Origin: Bacteroides sedimenti
GTDB lineage: Bacteria > Bacteroidota > Bacteroidia > Bacteroidales > Bacteroidaceae
Direction of reading: 5' to 3'
Length of the DNA: 64,000 nt
Assembly (NCBI RefSeq): GCF_040365225.1
Contig: NZ_AP028055.1
Span: forward strand, 124,001 to 188,000
How positions within the stretch are numbered: position 1 is the first letter of the stretch; each line of letters opens with the position of its first letter. The notes under the pieces are model-generated. The model searched no databases, had not been told where the DNA came from, and saw nothing but the letters and a program-made list of their open reading frames with translations. The translations under genes were made by a program, and so were the position numbers. Below are positions 46,196 to 55,118 of the stretch, piece after piece.

Positions 46196-46236
46196 AAAGG
46201 GGTTGCCACACAGCCGCGTAGTAACCCCGCCTTTCT
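46196..46236 (+). terminator. Terminator-like hairpin after the phosphoesterase
   Basis: AAAGGGGTT at 46196-46204 pairs with AACCCC at 46223-46228 and, after a small bulge, CTTT at 46231-46234. The following T-run is short, so efficiency is uncertain. Confidence 0.5.
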
Positions 46237-46369
46237 ACTTAACAAGACACCCGGCCCGGATTACTTATGCAGACAGAAAGCCGGAAAAACTGATCCCAAG
46301 AAGAAGAACATCGACTTCTGCCGTGCGTAAATAGGTTGAAATGAACTTAATTTCTAAAAGATTTTGCAC

Positions 46370-46894
46370 ATGAAAGCATTACTGTTATTAATTATGTTTT
46401 TGATTTCGACGACTGTGTTTTCTCAGCAGACCGATGGCCGTGAAGATGGAACACCTGCAGTGAAAGGGAGTCCGGTCGTTGTATTAAGTGACAGCCTTAT
46501 ACCTCCTCAGTCAAGCGTCATTGACCATGAAGCCCTGGCCAAAAGCTACAAGGATAAATCGAGGAAGTATGGAATTGCAGCCCTTGTTTTGGGAGTGGCA
46601 GGCATTGGAATGGCCTGGTACGGGGCAGCTACCTATGAATTAGATTTCGATTTCAGTGGTATGACGTGGGAGAAGATGAATACAAATGGCAGACCATATA
46701 CCCGAAGCACAGGGGTGATTTCGGATGACTCGCCGGACAATACTTTATCCGATGCAATGATGGTTGTTGGTACCGCTTGTGTTGTATCGGCTGTTGTTTG
46801 TTGTATTAAATCCATAACGTATCACAGAAAGGCCGGAGCCGAACTTAAACTCTCGGTGAAAGGTACAACGGCCAGCATTGCTCTTACCTTCTGA
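46370..46894 (+). CDS. Small envelope protein with two membrane segments, unknown
   Basis: I choose the ATG at 46370, two codons after another ATG, because it opens a clean signal peptide (MKALLLLIMFLISTTVFSQQ). The 174-residue product has a short polar region with SQSSV-like turns, a hydrophobic segment at about 72-90 (YGIAALVLGVAGIGMAWYG), a polar loop with DSPDNT, a second segment at about 127-148 (DAMMVVGTACVVSAVVCCI) and a short basic tail. I do not recognise it. It is flanked by a metallophosphoesterase and another small secreted protein, each apparently transcribed alone. Confidence 0.65.
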   Translation: MKALLLLIMFLISTTVFSQQTDGREDGTPAVKGSPVVVLSDSLIPPQSSVIDHEALAKSYKDKSRKYGIAALVLGVAGIGMAWYGAATYELDFDFSGMTWEKMNTNGRPYTRSTGVISDDSPDNTLSDAMMVVGTACVVSAVVCCIKSITYHRKAGAELKLSVKGTTASIALTF

Positions 46895-47058
46895 CAGTTT
46901 GGCCTCTTGTAAGCCTGACTATCAAACCTCTCTTATTCAGGTTGTAAAAGAGGCTTTGTATCTTTTAAACTTTCCGTCACGCTGATTTGTTTTATCTTTA
47001 GTTAAAACGTTGCCGTTGCAACTTCGCTGGATTGTGCCGCAAACTAAAACAGACTTTT

Positions 47059-47718
47059 ATGAAAACAGATCGTGATATGTTACGGATGATGCTTGCAATG
47101 CTATTCGCATTTGTCCTGCTGCCGGCGGGTGCACAGTACAAGAAAAGCGATGTTTCCATTGTGGGAAACAAAAACATAATAAGCATAGACCATGGTCTGG
47201 ACATAGCCATGGCAGGTACCGAAAGACCATCGCTCAGGGTAATCAGCACACGAATGCAGTACACACGCATGCTGACCGACTACTGGGGTGTACGCACAGG
47301 TATAGGTGTAACCGAACGGGTGGAGGGCAGAAGAGTCTATTTCTTCCCGCTCAAGGCATGCTTGTGCTGGAATGCTGCTCCCGATAGAGGCTTTCTTAAT
47401 TCTCTTCCGCTGAACTTTGAACTGAACGCCGGAATCAATATGGGGTGGGTAGGAAAGATAAGAGACAATGAAATACCCGTTCATCTCCCAACGGAGGAGT
47501 ACTATTTTCTGAATCGTGATTTTTATACTTCACTGGAAGCTGGAACGCGGGTGAGCTATAACCTGATGGAGCATATCCTTGTTCTCCTCGATTTATCGAT
47601 AGGCTATAATAATACCCGGAATTACAGCTGGCACAGCACCAATCCGTACAGTGTGAACTACAACTTCAGGCCCGCATGGTTCGGATATATGTCGGGAGGG
47701 GTTGCTGTATGTTTCTAA
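47059..47718 (+). CDS. Putative outer-membrane beta-barrel protein, unknown
   Basis: The ATG at 47059 opens a signal peptide (about 1-27, ending LPAGA) and a product of 219 residues; the frame is open nine codons further upstream. Alternating hydrophobic and polar residues, many aromatic residues, and a C-terminal Phe (GGVAVCF) suggest an 8-stranded outer-membrane barrel. The phrases YTRMLTDYWGVRTGIGV and FELNAGINMGWVG look like barrel strands. No family recognised. The stop codon overlaps the A-run that serves as terminator for the minus-strand permease. Confidence 0.6.
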   Translation: MKTDRDMLRMMLAMLFAFVLLPAGAQYKKSDVSIVGNKNIISIDHGLDIAMAGTERPSLRVISTRMQYTRMLTDYWGVRTGIGVTERVEGRRVYFFPLKACLCWNAAPDRGFLNSLPLNFELNAGINMGWVGKIRDNEIPVHLPTEEYYFLNRDFYTSLEAGTRVSYNLMEHILVLLDLSIGYNNTRNYSWHSTNPYSVNYNFRPAWFGYMSGGVAVCF

Positions 47719-47753
47719 AAAAAAAGCCCTCCCCGATAATCCGGGGAGAGCCT
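47717..47753 (-). terminator. Terminator of the minus-strand permease gene
   Basis: CTCCCCG at 47729-47735 pairs with CGGGGAG at 47742-47748, extended by GC pairs; nine A at 47717-47725 become a T-run on the minus strand. It lies about 70 bases after the permease stop at 47823. Confidence 0.8.
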
Positions 47754-47822
47754 TCCATGTACAACATTTTATCAAACTTTTCGTAGTATCCCGCTGTTTT
47801 TCTTTCTCAACGGAATATACTA

Positions 47823-49208
47823 TTATAAATCAGTGATGATTTTATATTTCGGAACCAGAATCTTCATAATGCTCCATGCAATAAGGTAAGCCATTGCTGC
47901 CAGGGTAAACATAATACCATATGCAACAGTTGGGGTAGCTGCGTAGAGGTCGGTTACGAAACCGGCCAGCAACTGTACCAGTACACCACCAATACCACCT
48001 GCCAGACCACCGATACCGGTTACTGAAGCAATCGCTTTCTTGGGGAACATGTCAGACACAGTAGTGAAGATATTTGCACTCCATGCCTGGTGTGCCGCAC
48101 CTGCCAAACAGATAATTCCGGTAGCCAGATACATGGCTGCGTTACCGAACACGGATACATTACCAAAGAATTGAGTCAGCAGCAATGCAAGCGGACAAAG
48201 GGCAATCATAAACATGGCTGTCATTCTTGCTTTGTAGGCATTCATACCTTTATTCATAAAGAACATCGGAATGCTTCCTCCAAATACACTACCGATGATG
48301 GCAATACCAAATACAATAAAGGTTGGCCACATCACTTCCTGAGTTGTCATACCGAACTGCTTTTTCAAATAATCGGGCAGCCAAAACAACAGGAACCACC
48401 AAATACCGTCGGTCATGAATTTACCGAAGAAGAAAGACCAGGTTTGTCTGTATCTCAACAACTTGCTCCATGAAATCTTTTCTTTCACACCGTTCTTCTC
48501 GTTTTCTATCTGTTCGGGTGTAAGCTCTGCATCGTCGCTGTGGATAAAGTCGTATTCGCTCTGGTTAATCTTTCCTTTTTCAAGCATTTTCTTCGGACTG
48601 TTGTACAGCCAGAACCAGAAGAACAACCACACAAAGCCGATACCACCGGTCAGGATGAATGCCATTTTCCAGCCTAGCTCGTTGCCGAAGTAAATCAAGC
48701 ACCAAGGCACAAACAGTGCCGAAATCATAGCACCGATGTTCGAACCACTGTTAAAGATACCTGTGGCCAGTGAACGTTCACGCTTAGGGAACCACTCAGT
48801 CACCGTCTTAATTGATGCCGGAAAGTTACCAGCTTCACCCAGTCCAAACAAGCTACGAATAGCTACGTGCAGGCCCACGGTCTTGCCCACAAAAGCATTT
48901 CCCATTCCGCATAGAGACCATACAATTAGTGAAATGGCAAGTCCCATCTTCGAACCAATCTTATCGATGATGATTCCCGAAAATACGGTCAACCCGGCAT
49001 AAGCAGCAGTGAAACAAGCTGTAACATACGAAAAGTCGGAGTTGCTCCAACCAAATCCTCCATCTGCTACCGGCGAGCAGAAGAACTCTTTTAAAAACGC
49101 AATTACGTTACGATCCATGTAGTTAATGGTCGTCCCGAAGAACAGTAACGAGCAGATTACCCATCTGTATTTGGTCATCCTTTCGTTCATCTCTTGAAAT
49201 TTACTCAT
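47823..49208 (-). CDS. MFS permease, hexuronate/organic anion type
   Basis: The 461-residue inner-membrane protein has 12 hydrophobic helices. Features of the anion:cation symporter (ACS) branch, which includes ExuT-type hexuronate carriers, are visible: TINYMDRNVIAF in helix 1, RSLFGLGEAGNFPASIKTVTEWFPKRERSLATG across helices 4-5 (quoted in parts: GLGEAGNFPASIKT, WFPKRERSLATG), and a long central loop. It likely imports galacturonate, glucuronate or a related acid, but no uronate genes are nearby in the window. Its own promoter and terminator suggest a single-gene unit. Confidence 0.82.
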   Translation of the reverse strand: MSKFQEMNERMTKYRWVICSLLFFGTTINYMDRNVIAFLKEFFCSPVADGGFGWSNSDFSYVTACFTAAYAGLTVFSGIIIDKIGSKMGLAISLIVWSLCGMGNAFVGKTVGLHVAIRSLFGLGEAGNFPASIKTVTEWFPKRERSLATGIFNSGSNIGAMISALFVPWCLIYFGNELGWKMAFILTGGIGFVWLFFWFWLYNSPKKMLEKGKINQSEYDFIHSDDAELTPEQIENEKNGVKEKISWSKLLRYRQTWSFFFGKFMTDGIWWFLLFWLPDYLKKQFGMTTQEVMWPTFIVFGIAIIGSVFGGSIPMFFMNKGMNAYKARMTAMFMIALCPLALLLTQFFGNVSVFGNAAMYLATGIICLAGAAHQAWSANIFTTVSDMFPKKAIASVTGIGGLAGGIGGVLVQLLAGFVTDLYAATPTVAYGIMFTLAAMAYLIAWSIMKILVPKYKIITDL

Positions 49209-49264
49209 GATTGTTGATTTATAGATTAATGGTTTTTAAATTATTTATCTAGAAATTTAATTCC

Positions 49265-49294
49265 CAAAGGTACTTCTTTAATGGGCAATCCAAC
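49265..49294 (-). promoter_or_regulatory. Promoter for the hexuronate-type permease
   Basis: On the minus strand TACCTTTG (complement of 49265-49272) matches the -7 element, and GTTG (complement of 49291-49294) lies 18 bases upstream as a weaker -33. It is 57 bases before the permease start. Confidence 0.6.
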
Positions 49295-49369
49295 TGTCTT
49301 TTTTGTTCAGATAAACCGATACAATTGTACAATTTTCACCTATTCCCGGCAAAAGTAGCATTAATTTCT

Positions 49370-49377
49370 TATATTTG
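49370..49377 (+). promoter_or_regulatory. -7 element upstream of upxY-like gene
   Basis: TATATTTG matches TAnnTTTG and lies 39 bases before the ATG at 49416; no convincing -33 TTTG is seen at the right distance. Confidence 0.5.
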
Positions 49378-49415
49378 CGTATAAAACAAAGGCTAACTAA
49401 CCCAATATTTTACTT

Positions 49416-49928
49416 ATGGAGACTGATGTTAAACTGTGTCGCAATTGGTATGCGGTGTATACCGCTCCCCGGGCAGAAAAAAAGGTGCGCGAACGCTTCC
49501 AGCAGAATGCCATCGAACATTATCTGCCGGTACAGATGGTGACACGTAAATGGCACGATCGTCTTAAAAAGATTGAACAGCCTGTTATCAATGGATATAT
49601 CTTTGTTTATATTACACCGGATGAGATGAAGAAGGTACTGATGACCTACGGAGCTATCGCCTTTGTGCGCGACCAGGGACACCCTGCCATCATTCCGGAA
49701 AAACAGATCAACGAGTTGCGGAGAATGGTAGATTGGGCTTCCGAAGAGGTGGAGTTCTCTGCTACGGAAATGGTGCCTGGCCAACCAGTGCGTATTGTAC
49801 GTGGCGAACTGGCTGGTCTTACCGCCGAGCTGGTCGAGGTAAAAGGAAAGTTCAAAGTAATGGTGCGGCTCCAGGGGCTGGGGTGTGCCTTGACAACTGT
49901 TGCCACTAGTTGTTTGGAAAAGCTTTAA
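49416..49928 (+). CDS. UpxY-type NusG paralogue, transcription antiterminator
   Basis: The 170-residue protein has a NusG N-terminal domain (about 10-110: WYAVYTAPRAEKKVRERF, YLPVQMVTRKWHDRLKKIE, PVINGYIFVYI) and a KOW domain (about 120-168: VPGQPVRIVRGELAGLTAEL). In Bacteroides such UpxY proteins normally start capsule operons and prevent early termination there. Here it stands alone, followed by repeat copy C and convergent OmpA genes, with no UpxZ or glycosyltransferases nearby. It may act on a distant locus or be a leftover of a lost one. Confidence 0.85.
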   Translation: METDVKLCRNWYAVYTAPRAEKKVRERFQQNAIEHYLPVQMVTRKWHDRLKKIEQPVINGYIFVYITPDEMKKVLMTYGAIAFVRDQGHPAIIPEKQINELRRMVDWASEEVEFSATEMVPGQPVRIVRGELAGLTAELVEVKGKFKVMVRLQGLGCALTTVATSCLEKL

Positions 49929-49936
49929 GGACTTTC

Positions 49937-50112
49937 TTTATTCTTTTGTCTGGATACAAAAGAACCAAAAAATCACGGCTGCATGCTCTCCGCTACTGCG
50001 TGAGCCGGTTCCGCTAAAGAAAAAGAACTCGCTTGCGCTCAAACAGCTTTTTCTTTTTAACGCTACACCAACTCACTCCGCTTTACGCTGCGATCATGAG
50101 GCCGGTCCTTCT
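49937..50112 (+). repeat. Dispersed hairpin repeat, copy C
   Basis: This copy follows the upxY-like stop by 9 bases. Hairpin 1 is TTCTTTTGT at 49941-49949 with ACAAAAGAA at 49956-49964; hairpin 2 is AAAGAAAAAG at 50016-50025 with CTTTTTCTTT at 50047-50056. Both stems differ from copies A and B in sequence but keep full pairing. The end motif GATCATGAGGCCGGTCCTT is present. It lies between convergent genes. Confidence 0.8.
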
Positions 50113-50218
50113 GCGGGATGACGCTTGCTTTGTTCGCTTTCTTTAGAACCACATCCTGCTAAGCTTTTCGTTGAAGTCATCATGCCGATCCATTTTCGTT
50201 TTCGGGTATATTAAAAGA

Positions 50219-50248
50219 AAAGGCTGCCATGGGACAGCCTTTCTTTTT
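50219..50248. terminator. Bidirectional terminator between upxY-like and ompA genes
   Basis: AAAGGCTG at 50219-50226 and CAGCCTTT at 50235-50242 form an 8-bp stem followed by TCTTTTT, and preceded by an A-rich run that serves the minus strand. The remaining sequence from 50113 to 50366 shows a short trace of the repeat's second module and nothing else clear. Confidence 0.75.
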
Positions 50249-50366
50249 CCTTATACTATAGTTCTCATTAACATTCTGTTGTACCATTCTGTAGTGTATG
50301 TACGCTAACAATCACCATGATACATCTCGTTCTGTTTGTATAAGGTTTTCTGGTTAGGGAATATCT

Positions 50367-51506
50367 TTATTTACTTGTAAAAATACTCACGCGGTTCCAT
50401 GCATTCTCGCTTGGGAACGGTTGTTCCTTGTCACCGTTGTTCACTACGGTAATGCGGCTCTTGTCAATTCCGTACTTATTTGTAAGCACCTTCACTACGG
50501 CTGCAGAACGTTTTTCACTCAGCTTCTGGTTGTATTCCGGAGTACCAGTCTTCTTATCGGCAGTGCTGGTAATGGTAATCTTTGCATCCGGATTTTCCTT
50601 CATGAACTGAGCCACTGTATAGATGGCAGCTTCCTGGTTCTTATCAATCACAGCCTTGTTTATGCGGAACAGTACCATTTCATAAACGGTTGGCTTAGCC
50701 GGAACTTCCTTAATAATGGTCTTAGGTTCTGTAATCACAGGTTGCTGTTTCTTTTCACAGCAGGCTTTGTATTCTTCCACTTGTCCTCTCAAACTGTTAA
50801 TCTGATCGTTCAGGCTCTGAATGTAAGCCGGGTCGTGAATTTCTGCAGGAGGGAATCCTCTTTCTTTGAACCTATAGGTGAATCCAGCCAGCAGGTTTGT
50901 TGTTACATCGTGACTCTTTCCGTATACCTGTCCGTTGAACTTGTCAATCATAAAGTTGGCATTGGCTTCCAGATTGAAGCTCCATGCGTCGTTTATTCTA
51001 AAGTCTGTTTGCAAGCCCAGTCTGGGTGCCCATCCGTCGGTCTTAGACATGGCATAAAGTCCAGTTCCCGGTCCCAGAGGCACTCTTACGTCTTTGTCAC
51101 CAAATGTATGTACATACCCCACTCCCACGATTCCGTAGAAGTTGAATGTTCTACCTTCCTTGTAAGAGCAGAAAATGTTGGTCAGGTTAAATAGTGCATC
51201 GAGGTTGATGTTGTAGTACTTCACATCATAGTCTGTCATGAAATAGTTACCCGATGTCCATCCGCCCAACTGTAATCTGGCTCCTGCTTCGGGCGATACA
51301 AACTTACCGATTCCAAGCGCGGCTGTCGGACTGATCTTGTCGCCAAACGAAGCATCTTTGTTGTATTCACTGAAGGTGTATTGTCCACCAATCTGCCCCT
51401 GGATAAACCAGTTATCCCAGAAACCATACTTCTTTGCTCCATCCTGAGCCTGTGCAAGACCTATTGATGCAAAGAAAACCGATACTATGAGAAAAAATTT
51501 TTTCAT
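50367..51506 (-). CDS. OmpA family outer-membrane protein
   Basis: I start at the ATG at 51504-51506, which opens a signal peptide ending QAQDG; the frame is open to 51575. The product of 379 residues has an N-terminal barrel-like domain (about 25-220; FIQGQIGGQYTFSEY, GVGYVHTFGDKDVR), a short helix DQINSLRGQVEEYKACC, a Pro-rich linker and a C-terminal OmpA domain (about 275-379; VLFRINKAVIDKNQEAAI, SEKRSAAVVKVLTNKYGI). The domain would bind peptidoglycan and anchor the outer membrane. The gene lies downstream of a paralogue with a 94-base gap. It was probably produced by tandem duplication. Confidence 0.9.
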   Translation of the reverse strand: MKKFFLIVSVFFASIGLAQAQDGAKKYGFWDNWFIQGQIGGQYTFSEYNKDASFGDKISPTAALGIGKFVSPEAGARLQLGGWTSGNYFMTDYDVKYYNINLDALFNLTNIFCSYKEGRTFNFYGIVGVGYVHTFGDKDVRVPLGPGTGLYAMSKTDGWAPRLGLQTDFRINDAWSFNLEANANFMIDKFNGQVYGKSHDVTTNLLAGFTYRFKERGFPPAEIHDPAYIQSLNDQINSLRGQVEEYKACCEKKQQPVITEPKTIIKEVPAKPTVYEMVLFRINKAVIDKNQEAAIYTVAQFMKENPDAKITITSTADKKTGTPEYNQKLSEKRSAAVVKVLTNKYGIDKSRITVVNNGDKEQPFPSENAWNRVSIFTSK

Positions 51507-51600
51507 ACTGATTCTTTTTAGGTTAATAATCGTATATCTGTTTTCAACACTAATTAAACAACATATAATAAGCATATTTGTTAAATGTAGCTATATATAT

Positions 51601-52920
51601 TTAACCTTTTTTAATATAAATCCTCACTTTGTTCCACACGTTGGTTTCGTTAAATGGTTGTGAATCACACTCTACATTCTCCATCTCAAATCTGTTTGCC
51701 GGGATATTGTATCGTTCTGTCATCAGCTTCACTATCGATGATGTCCTGCTTTCGCCCAGCATCCTGTTTCTGTTTGCCGTACTGGTGCTTCTATCTGTAT
51801 AGCTCACTACGTGCACTTGCCTGTCTCTGTACTTCATCATGTACTGAGCCACGTTGTACAGCACAATCTCCTGATCGGCTTCAATAATATCCTTATTAAG
51901 GCGGAATACCACTATGCCTATCAGTATCGTATCCGACGCCGCATTTATCTCCTTATTCTTTTCCGGCTTACCGGCTGTTGCCTTATTCGGGATATTTCCT
52001 GTTGCCACCGCAGGCACTTCTTCCGCATTCACAACATTCTTTCCTTTTTGTCCTGCTTCCGTAGATGTTATTCCTTTATTCAGACCTTTCATTGGGTTCA
52101 TTTCCGTAGCAGCTCCAGTCGTTTTTTCAGTGCCATATACCATTTCACGCAACACCCTGTTCCGTTCGGCCATCTCTTTCACCTGTTCCCTCAGGGCATT
52201 GTTCTGTTCGTTCAGAGTTTCAATTTCACTTGCTCCCATCAGCTGTGCAGTTGCTGTTCCTTTGCCGCCAAAGCGGTAGCTTACACCCGCCAGCAAATTC
52301 ATCATGATATCATTGTTGAAGTTATATTTCTCCTGTCCGTTAAAGTCGTCACGCAGCAAATTTGCATTCAGTTCCAGGTTAACGTACCAGTTCGGGGTTA
52401 ATTTCCACTCCGTCTGCAGCCCCAGTCTCACGCTTCCGCTGTTCGATGCCCGCAGTGCATGCAGTCCCTTGTCATACTCACTCCCCACCATTACATTTGT
52501 GTCCCCAAATCCGTGCACATACCCGGCGCCCAGTATTGCATAAAGGTTCATTCCCCGTTCACGGCCGGCATTGCTTCCCAGTTGCATCAGGTTCAGCATT
52601 ATGTCCACATTGAAGTTCAAATAAGACACGCTGTAATCAGTGTACCCCATCTTGTTTTTCGAGGTCCATCCTCCCAGTTGCAGGCGTGCACCCAGTTGCG
52701 GCGAGTAAAAGTGTCCTATGGTAAGTGCGGCATTCGGGCTCACTTTTCCCCAGATTGTAGAGTAGGCGTGGCTTTCCGCAAAAGTATATTGCGCACCTCC
52801 CTGCAGTTGCACAAAACTGTAAGTTTGCGTTCCCGGGGCCGACTCCTTTTCTGGCTGCTGTGCCCGAGCGGTTGCATTCATAAGCAGAAGCACTGCTATA
52901 ATCCATTGTATCTTTACCAT
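51601..52920 (-). CDS. OmpA-like outer-membrane protein, longer paralogue
   Basis: The 439-residue protein has a signal peptide ending TARAQQ, an N-terminal barrel domain aligned with its neighbour (QYTFAESHAYSTIWGKVSPN, GAGYVHGFGDTNVMVG), a coiled-coil-like helix (ETLNEQNNALREQVKEMAER), a long Thr/Gly/Lys-rich linker (about 270-320) and an OmpA-like C-terminus (VVFRLNKDIIEADQEIVL, GESRTSSIVKLMTERYNI). The OmpA domain keeps the general fold, but typical peptidoglycan-binding residues are less conserved. It is the upstream member of the pair. Confidence 0.85.
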   Translation of the reverse strand: MVKIQWIIAVLLLMNATARAQQPEKESAPGTQTYSFVQLQGGAQYTFAESHAYSTIWGKVSPNAALTIGHFYSPQLGARLQLGGWTSKNKMGYTDYSVSYLNFNVDIMLNLMQLGSNAGRERGMNLYAILGAGYVHGFGDTNVMVGSEYDKGLHALRASNSGSVRLGLQTEWKLTPNWYVNLELNANLLRDDFNGQEKYNFNNDIMMNLLAGVSYRFGGKGTATAQLMGASEIETLNEQNNALREQVKEMAERNRVLREMVYGTEKTTGAATEMNPMKGLNKGITSTEAGQKGKNVVNAEEVPAVATGNIPNKATAGKPEKNKEINAASDTILIGIVVFRLNKDIIEADQEIVLYNVAQYMMKYRDRQVHVVSYTDRSTSTANRNRMLGESRTSSIVKLMTERYNIPANRFEMENVECDSQPFNETNVWNKVRIYIKKG

Positions 52921-53225
52921 CTTTCCATATTATTAATGGTTAACGGGTTTCAATGAAGAGTTTCATTAAAGACAAAACATTTTGCAACACTAATTGTTAA
53001 GTTTTATAGCATCTTTAACATTTTTTATTACGATGTTTCTTTCTTTATTTTTCTGATATATATAAAGTTGAGATTTATTAAATATGGGATATTTTAGTCA
53101 TGATTTTATTAATGATGGGTAAAATTATTTTTTAAATTAATATATTTGCACTTTATTAGCTATTTAGATTACAAAATTCACATGGAGACAAAACGGTTCT
53201 TTCCGCTTATTTAACTAACTAAACT
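52921..53225. other. Divergent gap between the OmpA pair and the sensor kinase
   Basis: This 305-base AT-rich gap should hold both promoters. TATATTTG at 53141-53148 fits a -7 element for the kinase gene, 78 bases before its ATG; no good -33 is present. I cannot identify the ompA promoter with confidence. Confidence 0.45.
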
Positions 53226-54863
53226 ATGCGCCTTACTTTGTTATTCTTAAAATTTGATCACGAATACATTCTCCAACATCCTTTTTTGGCTAATCTGACT
53301 GTCTTTGTGTTACTTGTTTACATTTTCTTCATCTTTGCCCGTCTCTTTTATCTCCGCCGGCAACGACAAAAAAGTGTTGAGGCTCGCGCACACCTCCATG
53401 CTGTGCTCGATAACCTGCCTCATGCGCTCTATGTGTTTCGGGCCGATGATCATGGTGAAAAACGTTTTGTATTCTGCAACCGTCAGTTTGAAGATTTTTT
53501 TGATCTTAGGCGCGATCAGCTCATTGGTAAAACCAAGGAGGAGATTCATAACGAAACAGGGTATCGATTGCCAGGATCTGATTTACTTGATCAGCTTTCC
53601 GAAGATAGTATGCCTTTTTACGAAGAAGAACTTTTTTCCCCTCATAAAGGTATAATGACCGTTCGTGTAGGCCATCGGATTGTCCGTCGGAATAACCGTC
53701 CTCCCGATCTTATCACTACTTTGGGCGATATCAGTGAGCTGAAACAGGTTCTCAGTGATCTCGAGGATAACAACCAGAAGCTTACCCTCGCGCTCGATGC
53801 GGGCTCCATGGTACCTTGGACCTGGAACATCTCTAAAGATATCATTCATATAGATTACGATACTTATAAACACTCCGTCAGTAGTCCCGACAAACAGGAT
53901 CTCTCTTTCTCACTCTCGGATGCATTGTTGCGCATTCATCCTGACGACCGTTCAAACATAGAGCTTAGTGTCTCAGCTATGCTTTCGGGTAAAATAAAAA
54001 AAGCAGAGTTAGACCTTCGTATACGTCAGTTTGGGAGTGATAAGTACAACTGGTACCAGCTTCGTGGAGAGCTTACTCGCATCTCATCCACTGGCAGTCC
54101 CGAAGTATTTACGGGAGTATTTACCGATATCAACAGTCGCAAGCAGGACGAGTGCGAACTGTTCCTGGCTAAGGAACGGGCAGAAGAGGCCAACCGCCTT
54201 AAGAGTGCATTTATTGCCAATATCAATCATGAAATCCGTACTCCGCTCAATGCCATTGTGGGTTTTTCGGGATTGCTTCCCATTACTACCGACGAGCAGG
54301 AGCGAAACGAATACATCTCACTTATTCAGAAGAACAACGAATTGTTGCTGCAAGTAATCAACAACACCATCGATCTCTCTGCTATAGAATCGGGCGTCAT
54401 TGAGTTTACTACCGACGAAGTCGACTTTAAGGATCTGATGGCCGAATCGCTAACTACACTCCGCAGTCAGGTACTTCCCGATGTGCAGATCGTATTGTCC
54501 GAGCAGCTTCCACACTGTCTGTTGTCTACTGATTTTCAACACCTGAAGCAAGTGGTAGATCACCTGTTGAGCAACGCTGCCAAATTCACATCTCAAGGCA
54601 CTATCGAAATTGGATACACCATTTCAGATAACTTCCTCTTTTTCTATGTAACCGATACCGGATGCGGCATCCCCGAAGAGAAACTTAAAACCGTTTTCAA
54701 CCATTTCGTCAAGCTTAATGATTTTACGCAGGGCACCGGGGTAGGACTTACCCTTTGTTCGCGCATTGTGAAAAGGCTCAAGGGAAGGATTGGCGTCACC
54801 TCTAAAATTGGTCGTGGCTCCACCTTCTGGTTCGAGATTCCCGTTAATTCAGAACTATTATAA
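53226..54863 (+). CDS. PAS-domain sensor histidine kinase
   Basis: The 545-residue protein has one membrane helix at about 22-42 (NLTVFVLLVYIFFIFARLFY), two PAS-type domains (about 55-175 with DNLPHALYVF, and about 185-310 with WTWNISKD and the PAC-like FTGVFTDINSRKQ), a dimerisation domain with H335 in NINHEIRTPLNAIVGFSG, and an ATPase domain (DHLLSNAAKFT, DTGCGIPEE, GTGVGLTLCSRIV, GSTFWFEIP). It would autophosphorylate and pass phosphate to a response regulator, but no receiver domain or regulator gene is next to it. A terminator follows. Confidence 0.92.
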   Translation: MRLTLLFLKFDHEYILQHPFLANLTVFVLLVYIFFIFARLFYLRRQRQKSVEARAHLHAVLDNLPHALYVFRADDHGEKRFVFCNRQFEDFFDLRRDQLIGKTKEEIHNETGYRLPGSDLLDQLSEDSMPFYEEELFSPHKGIMTVRVGHRIVRRNNRPPDLITTLGDISELKQVLSDLEDNNQKLTLALDAGSMVPWTWNISKDIIHIDYDTYKHSVSSPDKQDLSFSLSDALLRIHPDDRSNIELSVSAMLSGKIKKAELDLRIRQFGSDKYNWYQLRGELTRISSTGSPEVFTGVFTDINSRKQDECELFLAKERAEEANRLKSAFIANINHEIRTPLNAIVGFSGLLPITTDEQERNEYISLIQKNNELLLQVINNTIDLSAIESGVIEFTTDEVDFKDLMAESLTTLRSQVLPDVQIVLSEQLPHCLLSTDFQHLKQVVDHLLSNAAKFTSQGTIEIGYTISDNFLFFYVTDTGCGIPEEKLKTVFNHFVKLNDFTQGTGVGLTLCSRIVKRLKGRIGVTSKIGRGSTFWFEIPVNSELL

Positions 54864-54964
54864 GGTAACCAATCCGATCAAACTGAATGAGGGTATGCCA
54901 AAAGTTGAAATCCAGCAATCTGAATTTTAAATAGTAACGTTCAACAACGTCTTCAATCATAAAA

Positions 54965-55008
54965 AGAGCCATTTCTATCTGTTCTAGGGAAATGGCTCTC
55001 TTCTTTTA
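54965..55008 (+). terminator. Terminator after the sensor kinase
   Basis: AGAGCCATTTC at 54965-54975 and GAAATGGCTCT at 54989-54999 are perfect 11-bp complements, followed by CTTCTTTTATT. Confidence 0.85.
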
Positions 55009-55118
55009 TTGTATGTTGCAAACCGGTACTTACTCAGATTTCAAATTGATTCTCGTTGCATCTTCTTTTAATAAAATTTTTAATTAAATTTGTTGCAAAC
55101 TAATAACACAACAAACCC

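Noticed and set aside
49416..52920. Capsule biosynthesis locus starting at upxY
   Set aside because: No glycosyltransferase, flippase or polymerase genes follow; only a repeat and OmpA-like genes are present.
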